From the NCBI GenBank assembly GCA_028565635.1, contig JAOXYB010030144.1, positions 1 through 14,883 of the forward strand: 14,883 bases of DNA, in the 5' to 3' direction. Position numbers and translations under genes: made by a program. Source of the DNA: Phoronis ovalis (taxonomy: Eukaryota > Phoronida > Phoronidae). The notes under the pieces were generated by a model. It searched no databases. It was not told the DNA's origin and worked only from the letters and a program-made list of their open reading frames with translations. Below, one piece after another: positions 1 through 7,654 of the stretch (position 1 is its first letter; every line of letters begins with the position of its first letter).

Positions 1-152
1 AATTTAATTCTTCTCTGTGCTGGCTCACTTGGCGTTCTACGCCCTGTAGAGGTAATATTATCTTCAGATTTATCAATGTCTGCTTCGACGCTTGACTGAT
101 CTACTGCTCTAAACGGAATCTCTGAATCTTTACTTGAATCACCCATCTTCAT
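1..152 (-). CDS. Partial open frame running off the left edge, function unknown
   Basis: Two in-frame ATGs (152 and 146) open a frame of 50 codons that is still open at base 1. A TGA lies two codons before the first ATG. The product begins MKMGDSSKDSEIPF and is hydrophilic, rich in Ser, Asp and Glu, then turns basic (TGRRTPSEPAQRRIK) at the window edge. No domain can be recognised in 50 residues. It begins 12 bases after a dispersed repeat (164-341) that also occurs at 4918-5106. It could therefore be the first exon of a host gene, or the start of a gag-like frame if the repeat is an LTR. I see no clear tRNA primer-binding site after the repeat, which weakens the gag reading. Composition looks coding-like, but the length is too short to be sure. 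Confidence 0.35.
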   Translation of the reverse strand, partial: MKMGDSSKDSEIPFRAVDQSSVEADIDKSEDNITSTGRRTPSEPAQRRIK

Positions 153-163
153 AAGTCAAATTT

Positions 164-341
164 CGTGCACTTATAAACAAAGTCATTTCCGCCCTTTTTC
201 CTAGTTCTTTGCTTCCAGTAGAAATACACTCGGAAACAGCGCGCGAGAGAATTTCTCAGTAGAGAATTAAGATCGGAAAACCATCGTATTTCACTAGGGT
301 AATATTTTGCGAGTAAATTCCTATCTAGCGGGAGCACTGTG
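164..341 (-). repeat. Dispersed ~180 bp repeat, copy A (LTR-like or promoter-like)
   Basis: This segment matches 4918-5106 in the same orientation at roughly 90% by eye, with one 12-base gap near its right end. Read on the minus strand it starts near a TGTCATCACAGTGCTCCC stretch just after a purine-rich GAGGAGG, and ends with a TATA-like TTTATAAGTGCAC. A decayed integrase fragment (1121-481, minus) lies upstream of it on that strand. That is the order expected for polypurine tract then 3' LTR of a Ty3/gypsy element. The LTR reading is inference: at about 180 bp it would be short, and no target duplication is visible. A short minus-strand open frame (352->149) inside it is probably fortuitous. 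Confidence 0.75.
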
Positions 342-480
342 ATGACATTCAAACCTCCTCAAAAAAAACCCAGCAAATTCATCCCTACATACGTAAAATA
401 TCCCATCTCAATTTACTTTGTCCCCAATACATTCTCACCTTAACATTCTTATTCTGTACTCTCTGCAGCATTCTCTTTCT

Positions 481-1121
481 CTACACTCCGTCGGTATAGT
501 TGACCTCTATATTCTCCTTCCTTACCCTTAGTGCATCTGTGATTAGTGTAATATCTCCTCTATTCTGGGTTCTAAGCTGATACTTCAACTTCGCAGGCTT
601 AACAAGTAATTTGCCACATCTCTTACCGAATAATAATGATCTTGATTGGGAATGCAGCTGTCGGACATGTCGAACTAAACGCTCGTGGGTTTCAAATCTC
701 TTTCCACAAACAGGTCTCATTCTTGATGTGTGATGATAATGAACTGACCAATTTCCAAATGTCTCTTATAATTGCATGTCATAGTAGTTCTTTTGTCTTT
801 TAAAACTTGTTTCTAATTGTTTACTGACTAGTTCGTGACAAATTCTCATAGATTCCTATAACCATTCTACATATTCTACAGGACAATAATTTGAATTTTC
901 ATTTGGGCATGCATCCATCAATAAAGATCAACTCTCTTTTCCAAACATCACTAAATTTGGTGTACAATGAGTACTCTTATGTACAGCGGCTCTATATGCC
1001 ATCATTAAATATGGCAGATGGTCATCCCAATCTCTTCGGTGTTCGTCTACAAACATTGCTAACATCTGTTGAATAGTTCAATCATCCCAGATTGATGTCT
1101 ATAAGCAGTAGTTCTGGATTT
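481..1121 (-). pseudogene. Broken Ty3/gypsy integrase C-terminus followed by degenerate C2H2 zinc-finger sequence
   Basis: On the minus strand the fragment opens with RTTAYRHQSGMIELFNR, the form of the integrase TT-YHPQSDG-VERFNR motif that carries the third catalytic acid (E at 1079-1077). A small deletion shifts the frame. The next frame then reads MLAMFVDEHRRDWDDHLPYL, followed by MMAYRAAVHKSTHCTPNLVM and FGKES. This is the typical run that ends the catalytic core of Ty3/gypsy integrases. In-frame stops are at 930-928 (TGA), 858-856 (TAG) and 768-766 (TAA). After them the same frame reads HTSRMRPVCGKRFETHERLV, RHVRQLH and a second unit with CGK and LRTQNRG, which resembles eroded C2H2 fingers missing several Cys and His. 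No reverse transcriptase, protease or gag is present. The fragment is cut at its 5' side exactly where the ATCTGCTAAC repeats begin. It is clearly dead. Confidence 0.85.
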
Positions 1122-1154
1122 GCTGGAATTCATCTGCTAGAATTCAGCTGCAGG

Positions 1155-1616
1155 TGATTTCATCTGCTAACTTGACGTTTTCATCTGCTATCTGCTAACT
1201 TCACGTTTTCATCAGGAACATCAAGTTAGCAGATATCAGATAGCAGATGAAATCATCTTAATTAGTTAATTAATTATTTTGTAAATAAATGTTTAATGAT
1301 TTGTTTTAATTTCTTTTTTTTTTTGATAAATTTTTAAAAATAATTAACTAATTAAGATGATTTTATCGCCAGCAGATGATTTCTGGCAGATATTTAAACA
1401 AAAATAAATTAAAAATTATTGGAAAAAAATTAACAAAAAAATTGAAAAAATAATTTTTAAAAAATGATTAAATTTATTAAAAAAAAATTTTTTTTTAAAT
1501 CTCCAGATTTCTAGAAGATATCTGCTAACTTCACGTTTTCATCTGCTAACTTCACGTTTTCATCTGCTAACTTCACGTTTTCATCTGTTATCTGTTGTCT
1601 GCTAACTTGATGTTCC
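1155..1616. repeat. Mixed-orientation ATCTGCTAAC repeat block with nested palindromes
   Basis: Units of about 20 bases of the form TTCATCTGCTAACTTCACGT occur at 1155-1213 and, in three near-identical head-to-tail copies, at about 1520-1580. The same ATCTGCTAAC core appears inverted at 1222-1250. Bases 1215-1250 pair with 1581-1616 as 36-base arms with three mismatches. Inside them, 1251-1280 and 1337-1362 form a second inverted repeat built on ATCATCTTAATTAGTTAAT. The interior is almost pure A/T. No target-site duplication is visible outside the outer arms, so this may be a minisatellite with an inverted segment rather than a simple MITE. It abuts the integrase fragment on one side and the C-rich minisatellite on the other. 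Confidence 0.8.
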
Positions 1617-1629
1617 TTGCCCATCTTCA

Positions 1630-1965
1630 CCTTTCATTCGCTCACACATACTACTACCCTCCATTTGCTCACACATACCATGTGCTCATGCATCCCGCTT
1701 TCACCATCCATCCACCTATCAACTTCCATTCGCTCACGCATACCACCAGCATCACCACCAAAACCACAACCATCCATTCGTTCACGCATACTACTGCCGT
1801 TCACTCTCTCATGCATACCACCATCATGCTCCATGCACCCATACATACCACCTCCACACTCCATTTGTCCATGGCATCATCACCATTCTTTCGTACATGC
1901 ATACCACCACCACCACACTCAATTCGCCCACACAAACCATCATCACCCTCCATTCGCCCATGCAG
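1630..1965 (+). repeat. C-rich, G-poor ~30 bp minisatellite
   Basis: About eleven imperfect units of the type CCATTCGCTCACGCATACCA plus an ACCATCACC-like tail follow one another. Most are 27-31 bases long and two are expanded to about 46-48. The plus strand is strongly C-rich and G-poor, and stop codons are rare in several frames. This creates long spurious frames on both strands, rich in His/Thr/Pro on plus and Gly/Met/Arg on minus. The right-hand unit overlaps the last codons and stop of the NADAR gene. Confidence 0.9.
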
Positions 1966-2620
1966 AAACTTTAAGCGATGGAAAGCTGTCATCAGTCATC
2001 ACTGGCGGGGATTCTTTAAGTGGACCAGCATAATCGGGGGTTGGTGGACGAGCAGTCAAGTTGGGTGGCAGGAAATCCAGAAGCTTCAATGCTGTTTGGC
2101 TTGAGGCGGAGTCCAGGAGTTGTCCCATCTCTTGCTTCTTGATGTTTTCAGCACGTAGGTGGGCTCTCAGCTCCTCCAGCATTTTTCCGAATTTGTTCTG
2201 GCCAATCCACTTGGGAGGATGTACTGTCCTGCTCTGTTTTCTGGTGTAGTCACTTCCCCAGTAATGGTCAGGTACGGGATGGAAAATCGTTTTATTACCT
2301 GTAGCTAACAAGTCTACAGTAAATCTCTGGTACTGTTGGGATTTTTTAATGAGCAGATCCCACAGTATAGACAGTTTATCGGTGTGCCAGGATTCCGGAG
2401 TTTTTATGGAGTGAGAAATATGTTTGACTTCATACGCGTCTTTAGCTTTTAGAATTAAGTTCGCCATGTTGTAGTCTTTAGAATATAGGGTCTTATAATA
2501 TTGGTATGCTTGTTCTACACTTAGGAAGTACATTTTATTAATATTTATCAGGCACGGGTAGAAATTTGATAATATGTCCGATCCTCCTTGGGCCAACACA
2601 ATATCCTTCCAGTAACTCAT
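1943..2620 (-). CDS. NADAR-domain protein (YbiA-like N-glycosidase / DNA ADP-ribosyl-guanine hydrolase family)
   Basis: This is an intronless frame of 225 codons. The NADAR domain fills residues 13-155. Visible motifs are SDILSNFYP (14-22), SVEQAYQYYK (34-43, with E36 at the conserved acidic position), AKDAYEVK (59-66), W78 and W87, KKSQQYQRF (92-100), LLATGNKTI (104-112), DHYWG (118-122) and GQNKFGKMLEELR (140-152). Residues 156-225 form a Pro/Ser-rich tail with no recognised domain. Characterised family members cleave N-glycosidic bonds: bacterial YbiA acts on riboflavin-pathway intermediates, and other NADAR enzymes remove ADP-ribose from guanine in DNA. Animals do not make riboflavin, so the second activity or an unknown one is likelier; that is inference. 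There is no signal peptide, so it is probably cytosolic or nuclear. The minus strand ends a pyrimidine-rich stretch with TTTTAG 15 bases before the ATG, which could be a 5'-UTR splice acceptor. The last codons (WANGG, stop) come from the adjoining minisatellite. All key positions look intact, so it may be active. Confidence 0.85.
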   Translation of the reverse strand: MSYWKDIVLAQGGSDILSNFYPCLININKMYFLSVEQAYQYYKTLYSKDYNMANLILKAKDAYEVKHISHSIKTPESWHTDKLSILWDLLIKKSQQYQRFTVDLLATGNKTIFHPVPDHYWGSDYTRKQSRTVHPPKWIGQNKFGKMLEELRAHLRAENIKKQEMGQLLDSASSQTALKLLDFLPPNLTARPPTPDYAGPLKESPPVMTDDSFPSLKVSAWANGG

Positions 2621-3715
2621 TGTCGATGTATATGTCTAAAAGTAATACAGACTTAAAACTCAAAAGTTACATCTATTTGTCTTTTAATTAGTATTATTAA
2701 AATAACAAGATGTGGTGAAAAATGAAAACAAATAAAAGCAAATGTACTTCAAGATTTTAGAAATATATGAAACTTTAAATAATACTTCTAGAATTCACTC
2801 ATTATGTATTATTTACTTGACCTATGAATTAACATTAAACTCATTAAAACACCTGTTAGGGAAACATTAATACAGTTATAAAATGGGCAGAGTTTCTCAG
2901 TAGTATGGGCAGGTTTTCAAGGGACTTGTTTCTTTGAAAAGTGAGGGACCCTGACCTGACCTAAATCAGTGGAAGGAGTATAATTATAGCATACTATTTT
3001 TATCTTCTAGTATTTGTAGCGCAGGCATTTGTATCTAGAAGTTTGCGGGGAAATTTGATACATTTCTCACTTTACTAGCTAGTAGGTCTTGTGCCCTGAA
3101 ATCCAGAAAGGAATCAGAACTCACAGAACTTGTCAACCAATAGCCGATTAATAGTAAAAATATTAAATAAATTTTAACTCCCTAAACCATGTACAGACTG
3201 TCTCATACGGGGCTGTCTTTGCACATATTTGCACAAACAAAGCAGTTTGCATTGCATTCAGAATCCCCATACTAATCGGGCCAAGTATCGACCGCCCACG
3301 GCGACCGGTGGCTTCCTTTAAAAGTTGAATTGTAGAAAGTACTCGACATGAGGAATAGTCAGCAAGCAACTTGAAAGCCTACTTACCTTACTAGGAGGAC
3401 TTGTCCACCGTTATTTAAAACAGCCGAAATATAATTGACGGTAAATATGTCTCTGTCTTGTCTTTGTTATAAATAAATTCACAACTGTCGCTCAAAATCT
3501 TATTGACTGTCTCAGATCAGAACGAATGCAAAAACACCGGGTCGATCAGGCGGGAAATTTATAATTTTACCGACTAATCTTTAGCGGGGGTGACTGGCTT
3601 ATAGAACGATAAAATATTAAACGTCCAGTTCAATTAAAACGCAGAAGTAATTTGTAAGTTTTACAAAAATCAATTATTTTATCTCAAACGAGTTACTAAT
3701 TTGATTTAATATCCC
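2621..3715. other. Non-coding DNA upstream of the NADAR gene
   Basis: No gene, RNA or repeat is recognised. Bases 3180-3370 are richer in G+C than their surroundings and hold a 68-codon minus-strand frame without recognisable domains, which I regard as fortuitous. Any promoter of the NADAR gene should lie in the first part, but no clear TATA box is placed. Confidence 0.5.
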
Positions 3716-4002
3716 TTAAAGGGAAAAGCCAACATTTTTGATGTTTTTTTTAAAATAAAAGTGATTTTTCTAATAATTCATAACCTTCCCACCCCCCAAA
3801 CAGTGATTGACAGGTTCGCCAGAAATAGACTAAAACAAAACCGGAAGTGACGTATCAGAGTTTAGAGATTTCGCGCCATATTGGATATACATTTGAAATA
3901 CACTATCGTACAGAGCCTCTTCAGTAAACACATTTTTTAGAATTATTAGAAACATTACTTTTATTCAAAAAAAACATCGAAAATGTTGGCTTTTCCCTTT
4001 AA
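3716..4002. mobile_element. MITE with ~65 bp terminal inverted repeats and TTAA target duplication
   Basis: TTAA at 3716-3719 and TTAA at 3999-4002 flank an element of 279 bases. Its ends are inverted copies beginning AGGGAAAAGCCAACATTTT. The inverted similarity runs about 65 bases inward (3720 to about 3784 against 3998 to about 3934), with only a handful of mismatches. TTAA duplications are typical of the piggyBac superfamily, so a non-autonomous piggyBac-like origin is the best guess; no transposase is present. The centre (3841-3884) holds a cluster of promoter-type motifs. Arms and duplication are well preserved, so this insertion is fairly young or the arms are maintained by hairpin-mediated exchange. 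Confidence 0.9.
3841..3884 (+). promoter_or_regulatory. ETS/CRE, E2F and YY1-like motif cluster inside the MITE
   Basis: CCGGAAGTGACGTA (3841-3854) fits the known ETS plus CREB composite site. TTTCGCGCC (3869-3877) fits E2F, and GCGCCATATTGG (3873-3884) contains a YY1-like core. These motif identities rest on established vertebrate and insect consensus sequences. Activity in this organism is unknown. Confidence 0.4.
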
Positions 4003-4917
4003 TTTGTTTAAAACATATAATGCCACCTAATACATTAGCTGTGTCCCTTTGATTAATGAACTCATCCCTCGTGAGAGGTTGTAAAAATAATCATTGGCGG
4101 GACTGTGTAGTGATATATCGCATAGCAGTAGAGCGTGATCACAGCCGCCAGCGGGAATTTATAGTTTATTGCGTTGCTTTCTGCGTTAACTAACTGTAGG
4201 AACTATGTTGCGGATGAGAGCGATGTGAAGAGTAGATACTCTACTGACTTCTAATTCTGAAAGACGTCTTAATAGATTTCTTCACTTTTTTTAAATGCGT
4301 TATTTAAAATGCGTACTCATATCAGAAACGTTACATGATTCATATGACATGGTATTGCGCTATTAAGCCAAGTTCCAAATCCTTTGTATTTTAAATTTTA
4401 TTAAAAAAAGAAGTACAAATACATAACATTAAAGCAATTTTGAAGTAATATTAAAACATTTTAAAAAATAATTTGCAAAAAACCATTGACCATCTATGCC
4501 TTTTACGCTAAAAATGTTATAATGGATTGCTAGAAAGTTATAATGGATCCCTCGTGGATTGTCATTCACGTGCTGATTTGAAAGTCATACAAACCGACAC
4601 ACCCAGATTGCAAAGTCGCAAAATGACTATTGTTGATTTTTACCGGTATATTTTGTTGCATAGAGTTCAGTGTTTTTGGATACCAAATTCACAATTCTTC
4701 TAGAAATGGCTTAATACAATGGGATCTCACATCCCTCCCAGCTGATCGAAAAGTCACGGAGAAACACTCGGAAAAATACGATACTCACAAAATTATTATC
4801 CTTTTCTTTTAATAGTTTTCCACCGTTTTCTTCAAATATGTCGTCTGCTACTACGGATATGACGTCACTCAACGCGTTGTCCAACCAGAGTTCCAGACTG
4901 TCGCGTGTCCGAGGTCG
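4003..4917. other. Non-coding DNA between the MITE and repeat copy B
   Basis: No gene or RNA is recognised. A perfect consensus CRE (TGACGTCA) lies at 4860-4867, about 50 bases left of the dispersed repeat. The interval 4360-4520 is very A/T-rich. The 60-codon frame at 4630-4812 lacks any domain and is treated as chance. Confidence 0.5.
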
Positions 4918-5106
4918 CGTGCACTGATAAACAAAGTCATTTCCGACCTTTTTCCTAGTTCTTGTCTTTCAGTAGAAATACACTCGGAAAAGCACGCGAG
5001 AACTTTTCTCAGTAGAGAATTAAGATCGGAAAACCATCGTATTTTACTAGGGTATTATTTTCCGAGTTAATTTATAAGTAAATTCCTATCTAGTGGGAGC
5101 GATGTG
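4918..5106 (-). repeat. Dispersed ~180 bp repeat, copy B
   Basis: This is the same sequence and orientation as 164-341. It differs by scattered substitutions and has a 12-base stretch, TTAATTTATAAG, absent from copy A. Similarity stops abruptly at CGTGCAC on the left and near GGGAGCGATGTG on the right, so the edges are shared although the flanks are unrelated. No polypurine tract is obvious beside this copy. It could be a solo LTR, the partner LTR of copy A 4.75 kb away, or another short interspersed repeat. Confidence 0.75.
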
Positions 5107-5135
5107 TCTGTGTCTTGCTTGCAACTGTAGTTGTT

Positions 5136-5384
5136 TTACCACAGGCATCGCAACCACAGCATGTCATTGGTCAAATAACGCAAGTCACATTCAAACGCTA
5201 CTATCGGCAGCCCTTGTTCAACACCAATAACTCTTACTTTTAATCCATTGACTAGTTGTGTGCTTAACTTGTAGACTGTAATAGGTGCGTTGTTTTTAGG
5301 AGTAATGTACTTCGTGAACAGCGACGACAAAAAATCTTCATTTTCTTCAGAAATTTCCCCAGTTAGCTGTCTAAAAACTCTGTC
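5136..5384 (-). CDS. Exon-like open frame, unknown protein, possibly a remnant
   Basis: The frame is open for 82 codons to a TAA at 5138-5136 and reads DRVFRQLTGEISEENEDFLS, then SLFTKYITPKNNAPITVYKL and STQLVNGLKVRVIGVEQGLP. The mixed, soluble-looking composition resembles real coding sequence, but I do not recognise the family. The same frame continues upstream to an ATG at 5459 (MFNHVVFNVHVDSCSAEDYH) with a single TAA at 5387-5385. It could therefore be a pseudogene with one nonsense change, or an exon entered at an AG near 5385. A GTAAAA donor-like site overlaps the terminal stop region. Its 3' end lies 30 bases from repeat copy B on the same strand, so it may be a piece of the element carrying that repeat. 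Confidence 0.35.
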   Translation of the reverse strand, partial: DRVFRQLTGEISEENEDFLSSLFTKYITPKNNAPITVYKLSTQLVNGLKVRVIGVEQGLPIVAFECDLRYLTNDMLWLRCLW

Positions 5385-5717
5385 TTAAGTTCTTGTAGGA
5401 TGATAGTCTTCAGCTGAACAACTGTCAACATGTACATTGAAGACAACATGGTTAAACATAAATTATCATTTAATTTCTTGATGTGTCGCTATGAAGTATT
5501 TTTAAAGCAATTCTTGTAGACTTGTTGATGGCAAAATATATAATTTTTCATCTATAATACCTATTATTATGTTACATTATTTCATATTTTCGCATTGAAT
5601 GATTAAACTATTTTCACACTTTTTGTGTTATCTCGGTGGATTAAAACAAGTTGAAATTCATACCTACTGAAAAATATTTTCTAGTAAAATACATGTAGCT
5701 CTGTTTTACCTGTCAAT

Positions 5718-5912
5718 CTAACAATGCTCTAACTCAAAGATTGTAATAATTGTAAAACATTTCCAGGCCAAGTATAAGCGTTTGTTTTTTAACAAGATAC
5801 CTTGTCCATTTAATGTACCATCAAAGAAGAGTTTTTGTAACTGTAAACCCCCTATAATTTGCAATTTTCTAATTCTAAATTGACCAAATCGCTCTAGCCA
5901 TCTGAAGTCCAT
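5718..5912 (-). other. Possible first coding exon (MDFRWLERFG...), function unknown
   Basis: An ATG at 5912 sits in a strong initiation context, with A at -3 and G at +4. It opens a 64-codon frame starting MDFRWLERFGQFRIRKLQII. A good donor, CAAG then GTATCT, lies at 5801/5800 after 37 codons plus one base, so the true exon may end there. Most of the frame is inside a ~150 bp repeat whose second copy (13926-14069, opposite strand) keeps the ATG but has lost five bases after six codons and stops soon after. I do not recognise the protein. It could be a duplicated host exon or the start of a transposon gene. Confidence 0.25.
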
Positions 5913-5981
5913 CGTTGTGTTTGCTATTGTTGTTATGTTGTACCATAATTAACTATTACTTGGCCGTTTTTCCCTTAAATG
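5832..5981 (-). repeat. ~150 bp inverted dispersed repeat, left copy
   Basis: The reverse complement of this segment recurs at 13926-14069 with only a few differences, the main one a 5-base deletion in the right copy. Similarity ends sharply at TTTTGTAACTG on the left and CCCTTAAATG on the right. It carries the start of the MDFRWLERFG frame and its upstream leader. The two copies face each other across about 8 kb that contains the secreted-protein gene. Confidence 0.85.
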
Positions 5982-6014
5982 TAAACTTGCCTTCTTCATG
6001 TTGGTTTGCAACAG

Positions 6015-6071
6015 GTGGAAACAGCATAAAATACCTTACAACTACCATCTGTGCGAAACAATATAAAACAT
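6015..6071 (+). other. Candidate small exon
   Basis: The interval is preceded by TTTGCAACAG and followed by GTAAGTAAG, a consensus donor. One frame is open throughout (GNSIKYLTTTICAKQYKT). No connecting exon was found, so it may be chance or part of a non-coding transcript. Confidence 0.2.
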
Positions 6072-7625
6072 GTAAGTAAGTGCCCCTGTTACGTTTACAT
6101 TGTTAAATTGTTGAGAAAAAAATGGAAATTGTCAGTATTATCTGGGACCCCAGCAATGTCGCACTGGTTTAACAATTATATTGGGTAGCAAAGGACTACA
6201 AACAACCATGATTAGGTTATGTAATGTAATTGGATTTATTTTTGTTGACGTCAGTTGACAAACCATTCCGCTGGCCTCAGGTAGGAAACGCACTTAGAAA
6301 ATACTTCACGGCCAGCTACCGGCGATGACGGTCAAACGAAAGAATATTTTAGTTTCTTATTTTAATTGTTGAAATCAATATCTAAAGCGTTATCTACAGC
6401 ACATTAAGTTCACGCCGTCTATCCTAAAAGATTTGTTTTGCGCCGTTAACTATAGTATGTTTTATTTCGCGCCATAAATAATTCATGTTTTGTATACCAT
6501 TGCAATTTATTAGTAGTAGATAAAGTAAGTATAATTAATTAAATGAAAAAAAACATTTTTGGCTTGCCTGTGGTTTAACAGTTCAATAAACGGATAGCTA
6601 GTGAAATAGGTCAATCACAAAGAGAAAAGCTGATCTCGATTGGTCAAAAGCTTTATTTCGTACTTGTTAAGTTGAAGGAACATAACAGTTGACAATGGTT
6701 AAGTCCAAACGTTAGTTGAAAAGATACGGAACACTAACCGATGTACTAAGTATTTATTCCGACTATTCAATTACAGTACCAGTTGTTTCACTCGTTAGAA
6801 AAATACCCCATATTTTTTATAAATTCTATCCATTCGGCCGATTCTGTAGATACCGGTTTCTTTCGCTTTGACAAAATTATTATCATACATCCAAAACTTT
6901 ATAACACATTTAGAAAAAAACCTTGTTTATTCCTTCAACATAATAACTAACATTTTGACAAATAATCTAAAAGATTGATATTACAGAATTAAAACCATTG
7001 AGATGTTGATCTAAGTACTTCTTTTACTCATTGCAATAACACAAACAGTGTACAGATTTGTTATGAAATATTACTTTGTGTTTGGGATTTTATCCCTGTT
7101 TATATGTAGTAACTTTTTATTTCATGTTGCTCCTGTTAAAATAACTTCAATTGTAGTTTCCTTAATGGTAGTTATCAGAACCACACTTTGTGTATGATGA
7201 TCAGCATCCTGTTTAGGTAGTAGCAGTTGATGATTTCAAATGTATATACGTATTTAAGAATTCACCATTTACCTAGTGCTAGACACGAACAAATGTATGA
7301 ATGCCAAATTGAGCCTATGTATTGTATTTTGTTAATAAGGGATGGTTAAACTTATACTTGTATGAGGTTACTGAATTAAGAAGAGGCGTAGTATTGAAGT
7401 TTTATATATCACTGTCTTATTTATAAAAAATACTTGTAGCGCTTCATTCTAATCTTATGCAGCTAGAGAAAAATACAAAGTGGACCTCAATATATTACAA
7501 CCACTAAAGTATATTGTACGATATAATTGTGCTTTAAGCTTTATACACGATGTTCTTAGACTATATGATTATAATGTATTTGTTTTGTATAAATATTATT
7601 TATGTAACAAATCTGGTAAACGAAT

Positions 7626-7654
7626 AATAAACAAATTTATCAAAGTGAAATAAA
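7626..7654 (+). terminator. Paired AATAAA poly(A) signals
   Basis: AATAAA occurs at 7626-7631 and again at 7649-7654. It is followed within 30 bases by a T-rich, GT-containing stretch (TTGTTCGTTTTCCTGTTTTT) that resembles a downstream poly(A) element. No coding exon on the plus strand can be linked to it. In DNA this A/T-rich, AATAAA also arises by chance. Confidence 0.3.

Noticed and set aside
891-1076. 61-codon plus-strand frame
   Set aside because: It is the antisense of the integrase remnant, which gives a clear family match on the minus strand.
1595-2104. Long plus-strand open frames (and minus-strand ones at 1634-1864 and 1801-1992) through the C-rich repeat
   Set aside because: They exist because the minisatellite lacks stop codons. 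The products are His/Thr/Pro or Gly/Met repeats without domains, and they overlap the NADAR gene.
1943-2620. Bacterial contamination or recent bacterial transfer as the source of the NADAR gene
   Set aside because: It lies within eukaryotic repeats, has local base composition, no ribosome binding site or bacterial neighbours, and NADAR genes are known in eukaryotes. An ancient transfer remains possible.
3163-3369. 68-codon minus-strand frame in a GC-richer patch
   Set aside because: Composition is unusual for the window, but no motif or splice context supports coding.
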